Of a stretch of DNA of 64,000 bases, positions 49,612 to 58,033 are shown one piece after another (positions within the stretch are counted from its first letter, which is position 1; each line of letters opens with the position of its first letter). Under the pieces are notes generated by a model that saw only the letters and a list, made by a program, of their open reading frames with translations, did not search any database and was not told where the DNA came from. This DNA is from Actinomadura opuntiae (GTDB taxonomy: Bacteria; Actinomycetota; Actinomycetes; Streptosporangiales; Streptosporangiaceae), in contig NZ_JASNWF010000008.1 in the NCBI RefSeq assembly GCF_030283205.1, positions 1 through 64,000 of the forward strand, read 5' to 3'. A program made the position numbers and the translations under genes.

Positions 49612-50445
49612 TCAGCCGGGCGGCCGGGCGCGGGCGTCGCGCAGGGTCGCGAAGACGTCGTCGAGCAGGGGGCGCGCGGGCGTCCTGCCGTGCTCGACGT
49701 ACCACTCGCGGCCGAGGGCGAGGCGGAACACCGGCCGGGGCAGCCTGAGCAGCACCGCCAGCGTCCGGACGCCGGTGTCGGCGCCGGCCTGGCTCGCGTG
49801 GGCCGCCATCGCGGCGCGCTTCTGGGCGGCGAAGCGGCGCACGTCCACTCGATGGGTGAGGGCCTCCGGGGCGGTGTAGGCGGCGGCGAAGCGGGACGGC
49901 GCGAAGTCGGCGGGGATGCCGGGCAGCCGCGCGATGAGCGCGAGCGCGCGCCGCAGCAGCCGCCGGTCGACCGTGGCCTCCAGGACGACGGGGGTTCCGG
50001 CGAGTCCGGCCGCGCGGGTGCCGACGCGGTGCACCTGGACGTGGTCGGGGTGGCCGTATCCGCCCGCCGGGTCGTAGACGGTGAGGACGTCGGCCTCCTC
50101 TTCTTCGAGGATCGCGGCCAGCCGTGCGGCGGCCTCGTCGACGTCCGCATGGGCGAAGGCGTCGGCGGCCCCGGACGGGTCGGACGCCATGCCCGAGTCG
50201 GCGTAGCCGAGCCACTCGACCCGCGCGCAGCCGAGTGCGCGGGCGGAGTCGCGGAGTTCGGCGAGGCGGCGCTCGCCGAGCCGTCCGTCCGCGCGGTCGG
50301 CGGACGATGCCAGGCCCGCCTCCCCCACGGTCGCCATCACCAGGACGACCCGGTGCCCGTCGGCGGCGGCGCGCGCGAGAGTGCCGGCGGTCAGCAGCGC
50401 CTCGTCGTCAGGGTGGGCGTGGAAGGACACCAGCGTGTACGGCAC
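49612..50445 (-). CDS. PIG-L family deacetylase (LmbE-like)
   Basis: A 277-residue zinc-dependent deacetylase. The metal motif AHPDDE is at residues 10-15 and the second His pair in GHPDHVQVH is near 135. The family removes acetyl groups from N-acetylglucosamine-type groups (GlcNAc-PI, MshB, Mca, glycopeptide sugars). It starts 50 bp from the divergent GT4 gene, so a deacetylase-glycosyltransferase team acting on an envelope or metabolite glycan is likely. Which sugar is unknown. Confidence 0.86.
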   Translation of the reverse strand: MPYTLVSFHAHPDDEALLTAGTLARAAADGHRVVLVMATVGEAGLASSADRADGRLGERRLAELRDSARALGCARVEWLGYADSGMASDPSGAADAFAHADVDEAAARLAAILEEEEADVLTVYDPAGGYGHPDHVQVHRVGTRAAGLAGTPVVLEATVDRRLLRRALALIARLPGIPADFAPSRFAAAYTAPEALTHRVDVRRFAAQKRAAMAAHASQAGADTGVRTLAVLLRLPRPVFRLALGREWYVEHGRTPARPLLDDVFATLRDARARPPG

Positions 50446-50495
50446 CGGTCAAGTCTGCCGGAGCACGCCGGCGTCCCGGCACCGGGAGCGCGCCG

Positions 50496-51659
50496 ATGAG
50501 GATCGCGCACCTGACCGACTACTACTTGCCGCGGCTGGGCGGGGTGGAGATGCACGTCCACGACCTGGCGACGCGCCAGCACCAGGCGGGCCACGACGTC
50601 ACCGTGATCACCTCGTCCGCGCGGCCGGTGCAGGAGCGGCACGCCGAGTGGGGCGGCGACGAGGACGGCGGCGGTCCGCGCGTGCTGCGGCCCACCGAGC
50701 GGATGCCGTTCCCGACGACGCTGAACCCGGCCGGGATCGCGGCGGGCCGGAGGCTGGTGCGGCGCGGGAAGTACGACGTCGTCCACGTGCACGCGGGCCC
50801 GTTCACGCCGCTGGCGATCGCGGGCACGGCGCTGGCGGCGCGGATCCCGACCGTGGTGACGGTGCACTCGTTGATCTCCTACATGGCGCCGGCGTTCCGG
50901 GCGCTGGACGCGGTGACGGGCTGGTCCGCGCTGCCGGCGGTGTGGACGGCGGTCAGCGACACCGCCGCCGAGCCGGTGCGGCGGCTGGTCGCGCCCGCGC
51001 CGGTGTTCGTGCTGCCGAACGGCATCGACGCGGAGTCCTGGCGGGTCGAGCCGCTCCCCCGCACGCCGGGCGAGGTGCTGGTCGTCGCGGTGATGCGGCT
51101 GGCGCCGCGCAAGCGGCCGCATCACCTGCTGCGGGTGCTGCGGCGGGCGCGCGCGGCGCTGGGCCCGCGGGCCGGGCTGCGCGCGGTGATCGTCGGGGAC
51201 GGTCCGGAGCGCCGCTCCATCGAGCGGTACCTGCGGCGGCACGCGATGACGGGCTGGGTGAGCCTGCCGGGGCGGCTGGAGCGGGAGCAGATCCGGGCGC
51301 TGTTCCGCCGTGCCGACATGTTCGTGGCGCCGGCGGTGCTGGAGTCGTTCGGCATCGCCGCGCTGGAGGCGCGCTGCGCGGGACTGCCCGTCGTGGCGCG
51401 GACCGAGGGCGGTATCGGCGAGTTCGTGACCGACGGCCTGGACGGGTTCCTTGCGTCCGGTGACGGCGCGATGACGGAGGCGATCGTCCGGCTGGCGTCG
51501 GACGAGGCGCTGCGCACCCGGATGGCGGCGTGCAGCCGGGCGGTGCCGCCGCCGGTGACCTGGCCGGGCGTGCTGCGGCGGACCGAGGACATGTACGGCC
51601 TGGCCGTCGAACGGCTGGAACGGGCGCCCGACGGGCCGTCCGGGGGAAGGGTGGGCTGA
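50496..51659 (+). CDS. Glycosyltransferase family 4 protein
   Basis: A 387-residue GT-B glycosyltransferase. The N-terminal acceptor domain starts MRIAHLTDYYLPRLGGVEMHV, and the donor domain shows VLPNGID, VAVMRLAPRKRPHHLL, VIVGDGPERRSIE, LEREQIRALFRRADMFVAPAVLESFGIAALEARCAGLPVVAR (given as separate conserved blocks) with the E-x7-E element of family GT4. It transfers a sugar from a nucleotide donor. Divergent from the PIG-L gene and upstream of a PAP2 phosphatase; these together suggest glycolipid assembly. Confidence 0.86.
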   Translation: MRIAHLTDYYLPRLGGVEMHVHDLATRQHQAGHDVTVITSSARPVQERHAEWGGDEDGGGPRVLRPTERMPFPTTLNPAGIAAGRRLVRRGKYDVVHVHAGPFTPLAIAGTALAARIPTVVTVHSLISYMAPAFRALDAVTGWSALPAVWTAVSDTAAEPVRRLVAPAPVFVLPNGIDAESWRVEPLPRTPGEVLVVAVMRLAPRKRPHHLLRVLRRARAALGPRAGLRAVIVGDGPERRSIERYLRRHAMTGWVSLPGRLEREQIRALFRRADMFVAPAVLESFGIAALEARCAGLPVVARTEGGIGEFVTDGLDGFLASGDGAMTEAIVRLASDEALRTRMAACSRAVPPPVTWPGVLRRTEDMYGLAVERLERAPDGPSGGRVG

Positions 51660-51704
51660 GCCGTCCGCGCGTCGCTCCTGCGCCCCGAAGCGCACAGCAC
51701 CGAC

Positions 51705-52631
51705 ATGGCAAGCGCACGGCGCAAGAGGCCGTGGCTCGTGGGCGAGTTGCTGATCGTTCTGGCGCTGTTGAAGGTCTACGACTACGTCCGCTCGCTCGCC
51801 GACGCGCGCCACGGCCCGGCGCTGGAGCACGGCCGGGACGTCCTCGGCGCGGAGCACCGCCTGCATCTGGACGTCGAGCTCCGGCTGAACCGGTGGCTGA
51901 CGGGGCACCACGCCGTGGCGTGGGCGGCCGTCGAGTGGTACCAGCTGGCGCACATCGGCGTGACCCTGGCGGTCCTGGCGTGGTGCTACATCGCCGGGCC
52001 GGGCATCTACCGGCCCGCGCGGAACGCCCTCGTGCTGACGAACCTGGCGGGCATGACGGTCTTCTTCGTCCTGCCGGTGATGCCGCCTCGGCTGCTGCCG
52101 GGCGCGGGGTTCGCCGATTCGGTGGCCCTGGCGGGGTTCGGCACGACCCACGGCGGGCCGGTGCCGGCCGACCAGTACGCGGCGATGCCGTCCCTCCATC
52201 TGGCCTGGGCGACGTGGGTGCTGACGGTGGTGGCGGCGTTGCTGCGGCCGTACCGGGCGCGGTGGCTGGCGGTGCTCTATCCCGCCGCGACGGCGTTCGT
52301 CGTCATGGCGACCGCCAACCACTACCTGCTGGACGTCGTGGCCGGTGCGGCGGTGACGGCGGCGGCGATCCCGGCGACCGGCCTGGTGCGGTCGGTCCGC
52401 GGGACGGCCCGCGCGCGTCAGATGATCCGGCGGCGCAGCAGGACGGCGAACACGCACGCGCCCGGCAGCAGCGGCAGCCAGACGGTGATCAGCCGGTACC
52501 CGACCACCGCGCCGAGCGCGGCGGCCGACGGCACGCCCGCCCCCGCCAGCCCGGCGACCAGCACCACGTCCAGGCCGCCGATGCCGCCGGGCGAGGGCAC
52601 CAGGGCCGAGACCGAGGAGACCACCAGGTAG
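51705..52631 (+). CDS. PAP2-superfamily membrane phosphatase with overlapping tail
   Basis: A 308-residue integral membrane protein of the PAP2/inositol-phosphorylceramide-synthase-like group. Five to six hydrophobic segments fill residues 10-240. The acid-phosphatase landmarks are AMPSLHLAW (SxxxH motif) and ANHYLLDVVAG (final catalytic His). Its likely role is lipid-phosphate hydrolysis or transfer of a lipid head group. Homology ends near residue 240; the last 65 or so residues are hydrophilic Thr/Ser/Pro-rich and lie antisense to the 3' end of the flippase-like gene, overlapping it by 214 bp. A lost stop codon would explain this. Confidence 0.78.
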   Translation: MASARRKRPWLVGELLIVLALLKVYDYVRSLADARHGPALEHGRDVLGAEHRLHLDVELRLNRWLTGHHAVAWAAVEWYQLAHIGVTLAVLAWCYIAGPGIYRPARNALVLTNLAGMTVFFVLPVMPPRLLPGAGFADSVALAGFGTTHGGPVPADQYAAMPSLHLAWATWVLTVVAALLRPYRARWLAVLYPAATAFVVMATANHYLLDVVAGAAVTAAAIPATGLVRSVRGTARARQMIRRRSRTANTHAPGSSGSQTVISRYPTTAPSAAADGTPAPASPATSTTSRPPMPPGEGTRAETEETTR

Positions 52632-53533
52632 ACCACGACGACGGTGGGCACCGTGATCGGGACGGCGAGGCTGCGCAGGACAGCGAACAGGACGAGCCCG
52701 TGCAGCAGCGGCGAGAGCACCGAGCCGAGCCACAGCGCGACGGCCCGTCCGGGGTGGCGCAGCACCGCGCCGAGCCCGGCCAGCTCGCGCCGCAGATGCG
52801 CCCAGCCGGCGACGGCCCGCGTCCGCGCGACCCGTGCGAAGCGGGCCGGACGCAGCAGCACCAGCGCGACGGCCACGGCCACGGCGACGACGCCGAGCCC
52901 GGCCTCCACCCACGGGCTCCCGGCGACCGCCGCGGCGACCTCCCGGGGACGCGGCCAGTGCCGTTCCCCCAGCATGCCGAGCGCGGACGGGACGCCCGCG
53001 ACGGCGACCGCGAGCAGCAGCAGGTGCGTCACCAGCCCGGCCAGCGAGTTCACCCCCACCGAGCCCATCGCCGCACCCCGCGTCAGCCCGCAGCGCCGCA
53101 GGAACCGCACGTTGATCGCGATGCCGCCCGACCCGGCGGGCAGCAGCTGGTTGGCGAACGACGCGGCGACCTGCACCGCGAACAGCCGGCCGACCGGCGG
53201 GCGCACCGGCATCGAGCCGAGCTGGGTGACGGTGCCCACGCACCACATCGCGGCGGTGGCGAGCGCGGCGACGAGCAGCCAGGCGCGGTCGGCGCCCATC
53301 AGGCTCTCGCTGCCCGCGTCGAGCGCGACCCGGTGCATGACCGCCAGCACGACGACCGCGCCCGCGACGGCCGTCCCCAGCACCACGCGCGACACCGACG
53401 CCTCCGCCGCCACGGCGCGTCCGAGCGCCGCAAGTCCCGCACGCCAGGCTTCCCCCGCACCCTCGGTGCGTGCCGTGGCCGGGGCGCCGCGTCCGGCGCG
53501 AACCGCGTCGCGTTCGGCTTCGGAAGGTGTCAC
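52418..53533 (-). CDS. Lysylphosphatidylglycerol-synthase transmembrane/flippase-like protein (UPF0104)
   Basis: A 371-residue membrane protein of the AglD/MprF N-terminal domain type. About eight hydrophobic segments follow a hydrophilic 45-residue start. FANQLLPAGSGGIAINVRFLRRCGLT and ALVPSPGGIGGLDVVL are characteristic of the family, thought to move lipids or lipid-linked sugars across the membrane. No catalytic synthase domain is attached. The GTG at 53533 is preceded by GGGGA. A BlaI-type dyad at 53613-53631 lies 80 bp upstream. The 3' end overlaps the PAP2 gene. Confidence 0.83.
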   Translation of the reverse strand: MTPSEAERDAVRAGRGAPATARTEGAGEAWRAGLAALGRAVAAEASVSRVVLGTAVAGAVVVLAVMHRVALDAGSESLMGADRAWLLVAALATAAMWCVGTVTQLGSMPVRPPVGRLFAVQVAASFANQLLPAGSGGIAINVRFLRRCGLTRGAAMGSVGVNSLAGLVTHLLLLAVAVAGVPSALGMLGERHWPRPREVAAAVAGSPWVEAGLGVVAVAVAVALVLLRPARFARVARTRAVAGWAHLRRELAGLGAVLRHPGRAVALWLGSVLSPLLHGLVLFAVLRSLAVPITVPTVVVVYLVVSSVSALVPSPGGIGGLDVVLVAGLAGAGVPSAAALGAVVGYRLITVWLPLLPGACVFAVLLRRRII

Positions 53534-53612
53534 TCCCCCGTCCCCTCCACTCCAGGCGTCCCCGTCCTCGCCGCGCGCGTCCGGGGCGGTGCCGGTCGGC
53601 GCGGTCCCTTTC

Positions 53613-53631
53613 TACTACAAAACGGGTAGTA
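53613..53631. promoter_or_regulatory. BlaI/MecI-type operator dyad
   Basis: TACTAC (53613-53618) and GTAGTA (53626-53631) with a 7-nt spacer, in the promoter region of the flippase-like gene (start 53533) and just downstream of the GT2/TagF gene. Same layout as the dyad at 49496-49520. Confidence 0.65.
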
Positions 53632-53649
53632 CACCCTGCGGGTCGCCGG

Positions 53650-56412
53650 TCACCGCCCGCCGCCGGTGAAGAACCGCTCGACGATCGCCTTGGCCGCGGT
53701 GCCGGTGTCGTACTCGCCGTGCAGATCGGCGAACCGGCGCCGGGCGGCGGCGTGCTCGCGGCGGACGCCGTCCAGGTCGGCGAGCGCGGCCAGCAGCGCG
53801 TCCTCGTCGGCGGCGACCGGGCCGGGCGCCGGCGCGGGAAGGCCGGTGCGGCGCGCGGCGTCCGGCGTGTAGAAGATCATCGGCCGGTCCAGCAGCGCGT
53901 AGTCGGACAGGAGCGGCGCACGGTCGGTGACCAGCGCGTCGGACAGCAGCATCAGCAGCGTGACGTCGTGCACCGCGCCCGCGTCGATCACGGCGCCGTC
54001 CATCCCGGGCGGGAAGACCGCAGTGCCGGGGCCGTGGGGGCGGACGAGCAGGACGTGCGAGCCGCCGAGTTCACGGGCGAACCGCTCCAGCGGGAACGGG
54101 ACCTCGGACGGCATGGCGGGCCGGTCGTCGTCGCGAGGGCGGAACGCCGGCGCGTACAGCACGACGGTACGGCGGTCGCCGCTCAGCCCGAGCCGCCGCC
54201 GCAGCGCCGCCGTCTCGTGCGGATCGCCACCGTTGATCAGCGGATCGTTGCGCGGGCAGCCGGTCCGCAGCGGCTCGGCCGCCGCGCCAAGGCCGCCCGC
54301 CGCGCGGACGTCGTCCTCGGACCGGACGACGATGTGGTCGCACCGCCCGTCCAGATCGGTCGGGTTCAGCGCCGAGCCCCGCGTCTGGATGTAGGTGGTC
54401 TGCGGGCGCTTCCGCAACTCGCCTGGCAGGCTTCCGTCGTCGATCCAGAACTCGGCGCGGGCGAGCGCGCGGTAGTAGGCCCAGGAGCCGCGCTTGACCG
54501 GGAACGCCTCGTCGGGGAAGCCGCGCCGGGAGTCGCGGTAGGACCAGATCGCCCGGCAGGCGGCGCCGCTGTCGTGCAGGGCCCGGTAGATGTACTTGGG
54601 GTCGCCGCAGTACCGGGCGCCGGACCGGCTCTCGAAGACGACCGTGCCCCTGCGCACCGGCAGCCGGACCAGCACCCGGTTGAACACGGCGATCTTCGTC
54701 CGGCGGGCGGTGAACCGCTCGCGCAGCCGCCGCTCGGCCCGGGCGAACCGCCGCCACCAGCGCCGTCCGGCGCCGGTGCGGGCGGCCCGGCGCAGCACGG
54801 CCAGGGTGACCCGGGCGGGCCAGCGGCCGGCCTCGACGCGCAGGGCGAGTTCGCCGGTCGCGGCGACGTAGGCCACCAGCCGGTCGCCGGCGGCGCGGGT
54901 GAGGCGGGGCCGGACGGGCACGGCGAGGTCGCAGTGCGCGGTGCCCTCGGAGGTCAGCCGCACCTCGACCGCGGTGTCCCCGGCGGTCAGCCGCAGCCAG
55001 AGCGCCCACGTCTGGTCGACCAGGCCGATCGGGCGGATCACGTGGGAGGGGAAGAACACCGCCTCCCAGGCGATCCGGCCGTTCTCGCGGCGGACGGTCG
55101 CGGGCACGCGGAACGCGCGGCGGGGCCGGCGGCGGTCGCGGATCTCCAGCCGGGCGCCCAGTTCGGCGTCCTCGGGGATCCGGCCGAGCGGGTTGACGAC
55201 GGTGCCCGACAGCCGCAGGGCCTTGCCGTCGCGGCGCATCGCGGTGACCCGGCCGCCGAGCACCAGGTCGCCGAGCGGCGCGGAGTGCACGCCGAGGCCG
55301 GTGACGTCCAGGACGCGGCGGGCCGACGCGGTGCCGAGGTGCTCGCCGGTCCAGTAGATCCGGCCGTCGCGTTCGGCGGGCGCGATCGACAGGACCGGCC
55401 GGGCGCCGCCCTTCGGCGCGTGGTCGGCGGCGGCCAGCGCCGCCTCGATGTCGCCCTCGCGGATCATCAGCGCGGCGATCGCGGGCATCTTGTCGGCGGC
55501 CTCGAACACGGCGTCGTCCAGCCCGGCGAGGTAGGGCCGGGCGAGTCCGGCGAACGCCTCGCGGTGCCAGGGGTCGCGGCTGCGCATCTCGCGCAGGTAG
55601 AGCAGCAGGTCGTGGTTGATGAACTTGGCGTGCTGGTGGAGCGCGACCTCGTCGGCGCCGTGCGCGTGCAGCGCCGCGTCGATCCGCCGGTGGATCTCCA
55701 GCCGGTCGGCGAAGTTGCCCAGCTCAGCGCGGCGGTTGCTGATCGACAGGGTCGCGGCGCGCGGGTCCACCAGCCAGTTGTAGACGCGGTGCGGGATGAC
55801 CGCGATCCGCTCCGCGGCGAGGTAGGCCTGGGCACTGAACAGCAGGTCCTCGTAGTGCAGCCGGTCGGCGAACCGGAGCCCGGCGCGGTCGAGGAACGCG
55901 CGCCGGTAGCACTTGTTGGTCGCCAGCGTGTCGTAGAGCAGTCCGGGGTTCTCCAGGATCCCGTCGTAGACGGCGCTCTCCCGGTACAGCCGGGGGTACC
56001 AGACGTGCTCGCGGTCGGGCAGGACGCGGACGCAGCGGCCCGCCACCAGGTCGGCGCCGGTGTCCTCGGCGGCGGCGACGAGGTTGCGGCAGGCGTTCGG
56101 GGCGAGGGTGTCGTCGCTGTCGAGGAACATCACGTACCGGCCCCGGGCGTGCCGGAGGCCGATGTTGCGCGGCCGTCCGCAGCCGCCGGAGTTCACCGGG
56201 AGGGTGAAGGCCCGCACCCGGCCGGAGTCGCGGGCCGCCAGCCGCGCGGCGACCTCGGGCGTCGCGTCGGTGCTCGCGTCGTCGACGATCACGACCTCCG
56301 CGCGGGGCGGCGACTGCCCCAGCGCGGAGCGGACCGCGCGGCCCAGCCGGGCCGCGTCGTTGAAGGCGATCACCACGACGGTCACGTCGGGTCCGGGTGG
56401 CATCGGCTGCAC
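53650..56412 (-). CDS. Fused family-2 glycosyltransferase / TagF-type glycerophosphotransferase
   Basis: A 920-residue two-domain enzyme. The GT2 (GT-A) domain fills about residues 8-260, with the donor motifs DDASTD at 44-49 and LDSDDT at 97-102. After a middle beta-rich region the C-terminal part (about 550-915) is a CDP-glycerol glycerophosphotransferase domain: VVFESRSGARYCGDPKYIYRAL, a CPRNDPLI segment, VVLYAPAFRP, HGPG and LLSDALVTDRAPLLSDYALLDRPMIFY (quoted in parts). Such fusions build teichoic-acid-like or glycan-phosphate surface polymers in actinobacteria. GTG at 56412 has GAGGAG 8 nt upstream; ATG at 56403 is an alternative. A BlaI-type dyad covers its promoter. Confidence 0.84.
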   Translation of the reverse strand: MQPMPPGPDVTVVVIAFNDAARLGRAVRSALGQSPPRAEVVIVDDASTDATPEVAARLAARDSGRVRAFTLPVNSGGCGRPRNIGLRHARGRYVMFLDSDDTLAPNACRNLVAAAEDTGADLVAGRCVRVLPDREHVWYPRLYRESAVYDGILENPGLLYDTLATNKCYRRAFLDRAGLRFADRLHYEDLLFSAQAYLAAERIAVIPHRVYNWLVDPRAATLSISNRRAELGNFADRLEIHRRIDAALHAHGADEVALHQHAKFINHDLLLYLREMRSRDPWHREAFAGLARPYLAGLDDAVFEAADKMPAIAALMIREGDIEAALAAADHAPKGGARPVLSIAPAERDGRIYWTGEHLGTASARRVLDVTGLGVHSAPLGDLVLGGRVTAMRRDGKALRLSGTVVNPLGRIPEDAELGARLEIRDRRRPRRAFRVPATVRRENGRIAWEAVFFPSHVIRPIGLVDQTWALWLRLTAGDTAVEVRLTSEGTAHCDLAVPVRPRLTRAAGDRLVAYVAATGELALRVEAGRWPARVTLAVLRRAARTGAGRRWWRRFARAERRLRERFTARRTKIAVFNRVLVRLPVRRGTVVFESRSGARYCGDPKYIYRALHDSGAACRAIWSYRDSRRGFPDEAFPVKRGSWAYYRALARAEFWIDDGSLPGELRKRPQTTYIQTRGSALNPTDLDGRCDHIVVRSEDDVRAAGGLGAAAEPLRTGCPRNDPLINGGDPHETAALRRRLGLSGDRRTVVLYAPAFRPRDDDRPAMPSEVPFPLERFARELGGSHVLLVRPHGPGTAVFPPGMDGAVIDAGAVHDVTLLMLLSDALVTDRAPLLSDYALLDRPMIFYTPDAARRTGLPAPAPGPVAADEDALLAALADLDGVRREHAAARRRFADLHGEYDTGTAAKAIVERFFTGGGR

Positions 56413-56426
56413 CGCCCTCGCTCCTC

Positions 56427-56456
56427 GACTCCACTACGATCGCGATAGTAGGAGTC
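56427..56456. promoter_or_regulatory. BlaI-type dyad ahead of the GT2/TagF gene
   Basis: CACTAC (56432-56437) and ATAGTA (56445-56450), 7 nt apart, match the TACTAC/GTAGTA half-sites in five of six positions each. They are enclosed by GACTCC (56427-56432) and GGAGTC (56451-56456). The site lies 15-45 bp ahead of the GTG start. Confidence 0.5.
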
Positions 56457-56565
56457 CGAGGGTAATCGGAACGTAAGCGCCGGGCTCCCTGCGCCCGGCC
56501 CGGGGATATACCCCCGGACCGGCCGAAAACCCCACTTCAGAGGCGTGGGGCCGAAGGGGCGCCGC

Positions 56566-56940
56566 TCAGCCCGCGCGGCCCTCCCGCAGCAGCCGCTGCA
56601 GCAGTTCCTCGTCCTCGGGCGCCAGCTCGGACACGAACCGGGCCAGCACCGCCGCGCGGTCGCGGCGGCGACGCAGCAGCTCGTTCATCGCGGCGGCGGT
56701 GTGGCCCGCCTCGTCCACGGCCGCGCGGTACACGAACCCCCGTCCCGCGCGCTCGCGCGTCGCCAGGCCCTTGCGGGCCAGCCGCGCCAGCGTCGTCATC
56801 ACCGTCGTGTAGGCGGGGTCGCCGGGCAGCACGGCCTGCACGTCGGCGGGGCTCATCGGGCGCCCGCCCTCCCACAGGACGGCCAGCACGGCGTCCTCCA
56901 GCATCCCGGCCGGGCGCCGCTCCCGCTCGTCCCCGCTCAC
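56566..56940 (-). CDS. BlaI/MecI/CopY-family transcriptional repressor
   Basis: A 124-residue winged-helix repressor with LEDAVLAVLWEGGRPMSPADVQAVL, YTTVMTTLARLARKGLATRERAGRGFVYRA (in part) and a C-terminal dimerisation helix pair. BlaI-type proteins bind TACTA/TAGTA dyads and are usually released by cleavage through a BlaR1/MecR1 sensor peptidase. No M56 peptidase gene is adjacent, so the inducing signal is unknown. Its own promoter region contains TACGAC and TAGTAG (56963-56979), a degenerate version of the same half-sites, consistent with autoregulation. Confidence 0.87.
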   Translation of the reverse strand: MSGDERERRPAGMLEDAVLAVLWEGGRPMSPADVQAVLPGDPAYTTVMTTLARLARKGLATRERAGRGFVYRAAVDEAGHTAAAMNELLRRRRDRAAVLARFVSELAPEDEELLQRLLREGRAG

Positions 56941-57014
56941 CCTGCCCCCATCCGCACCGGTTTACGACACTGATAGTAGAAAGGCCCGACCGGCCCGTCC
57001 ACCGGGGCATGGTG

Positions 57015-57938
57015 TCACGGAGCCAGGGCGTCGATGCCGGCGGCGACGCGGGCGGCGGTCTCGCGGAGCCAGATGTGGGCGGCGTCCTGGGTGTGGACGG
57101 GGTGCCACCACAGCGCCTCCTGCACGGGCACCACCTCGAACGGGCACGGCAGCACGCGGACCTTCGCGATCGGGGCGATCAGTTCGGCGAGGCGGCGCTG
57201 GATCAGCGCGACGCGGCGGGTCCCGGCGACCAGGCTCGGCAGCAGCTGGAAGCTCTGCACCGACACCTCCACGTGCGGCTCCAGCCCGAGCATGCTGAGC
57301 TGGCGGGCGGCCGGCGCGTCGTAGACGCTCTGGTAGACGGCCCAGGGCAGGCGGGCCAGGTCGTCCATGGTGATGCGGTCGCCGACCTCCGGATGGTCGT
57401 CGGCGACCACGCAGACCCACTCGTCGCGGTACAGCTCGACGGTGGGGAACCCGCTGACGACGCCGTGCGGCATGAGCAGCCCGTCCACGGCGCTCAGCGT
57501 CGCGTCGATGTTCTCGGTGATCTCCGGGCCGACCTGCTGGAACACCAGGCTGGAGGCGGGCGCGGCGGCGTGCAGCGCGCGGGCGAGCGCGGCCCCGAAC
57601 GCGGCGACGGCGTAGTCGGAGGCGATGATCGTGAACTCGCGCCGCTCGGTGGCCGGGTCGAACTCGGCCCGGCTGGTGAACAGCCGCTCCAGCAGCCCGC
57701 AGGCGGTCGCGCAGGGCACCAGCAGGGCCGTGCCGAGCGGGGTCAGCTCGTAGTTGTTGCCGCTGCGCACCAGCAGGTCGTCGGCGAAGTGGTGGCGCAG
57801 CCGGGCGAGCGCGGCGCTGGTGGCGGGCTGGCTGAGGCCGATGCGCCGCCCGGCCCTGGTCACGTTGCGCTCCTCCAGCAGCGCGCGCAGCGCGACCAGG
57901 AGGTTGAGGTCGAGGCTCGCCAGGTTCACGGCGTCCAC
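57015..57938 (-). CDS. LysR-family transcriptional regulator of the aromatic operon
   Basis: A 307-residue LysR regulator of the NodD/NahR-like branch. The N-terminal helix-turn-helix reads LDLNLLVALRALLEERNVTRAG, RRIGLSQPATSAALARLR (in part), then a co-inducer domain starting REFTIIASDYAV. NahR-like regulators commonly answer to aromatic acids. It is divergent from a six-gene operon with a 95-bp space that contains ATCT-N7-AGAT, a T-N11-A LysR box, so it very likely controls that operon. Confidence 0.87.
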   Translation of the reverse strand: MDAVNLASLDLNLLVALRALLEERNVTRAGRRIGLSQPATSAALARLRHHFADDLLVRSGNNYELTPLGTALLVPCATACGLLERLFTSRAEFDPATERREFTIIASDYAVAAFGAALARALHAAAPASSLVFQQVGPEITENIDATLSAVDGLLMPHGVVSGFPTVELYRDEWVCVVADDHPEVGDRITMDDLARLPWAVYQSVYDAPAARQLSMLGLEPHVEVSVQSFQLLPSLVAGTRRVALIQRRLAELIAPIAKVRVLPCPFEVVPVQEALWWHPVHTQDAAHIWLRETAARVAAGIDALAP

Positions 57939-57971
57939 CTATCAGCGTGGTCGATGGTCACCATCCGAGGA

Positions 57972-57986
57972 ATCTATTTCCCAGAT
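57972..57986. promoter_or_regulatory. Putative LysR box
   Basis: ATCT-N7-AGAT (57972-57986) contains the T-N11-A core of LysR operators and lies between the LysR gene and the divergent FAH gene, 48 bp from the FAH start. Confidence 0.5.
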
Positions 57987-58033
57987 CGCCTTCCGGTGTC
58001 CCAAGGTTAGGGCAGATATCGAGAGGAAACCTC

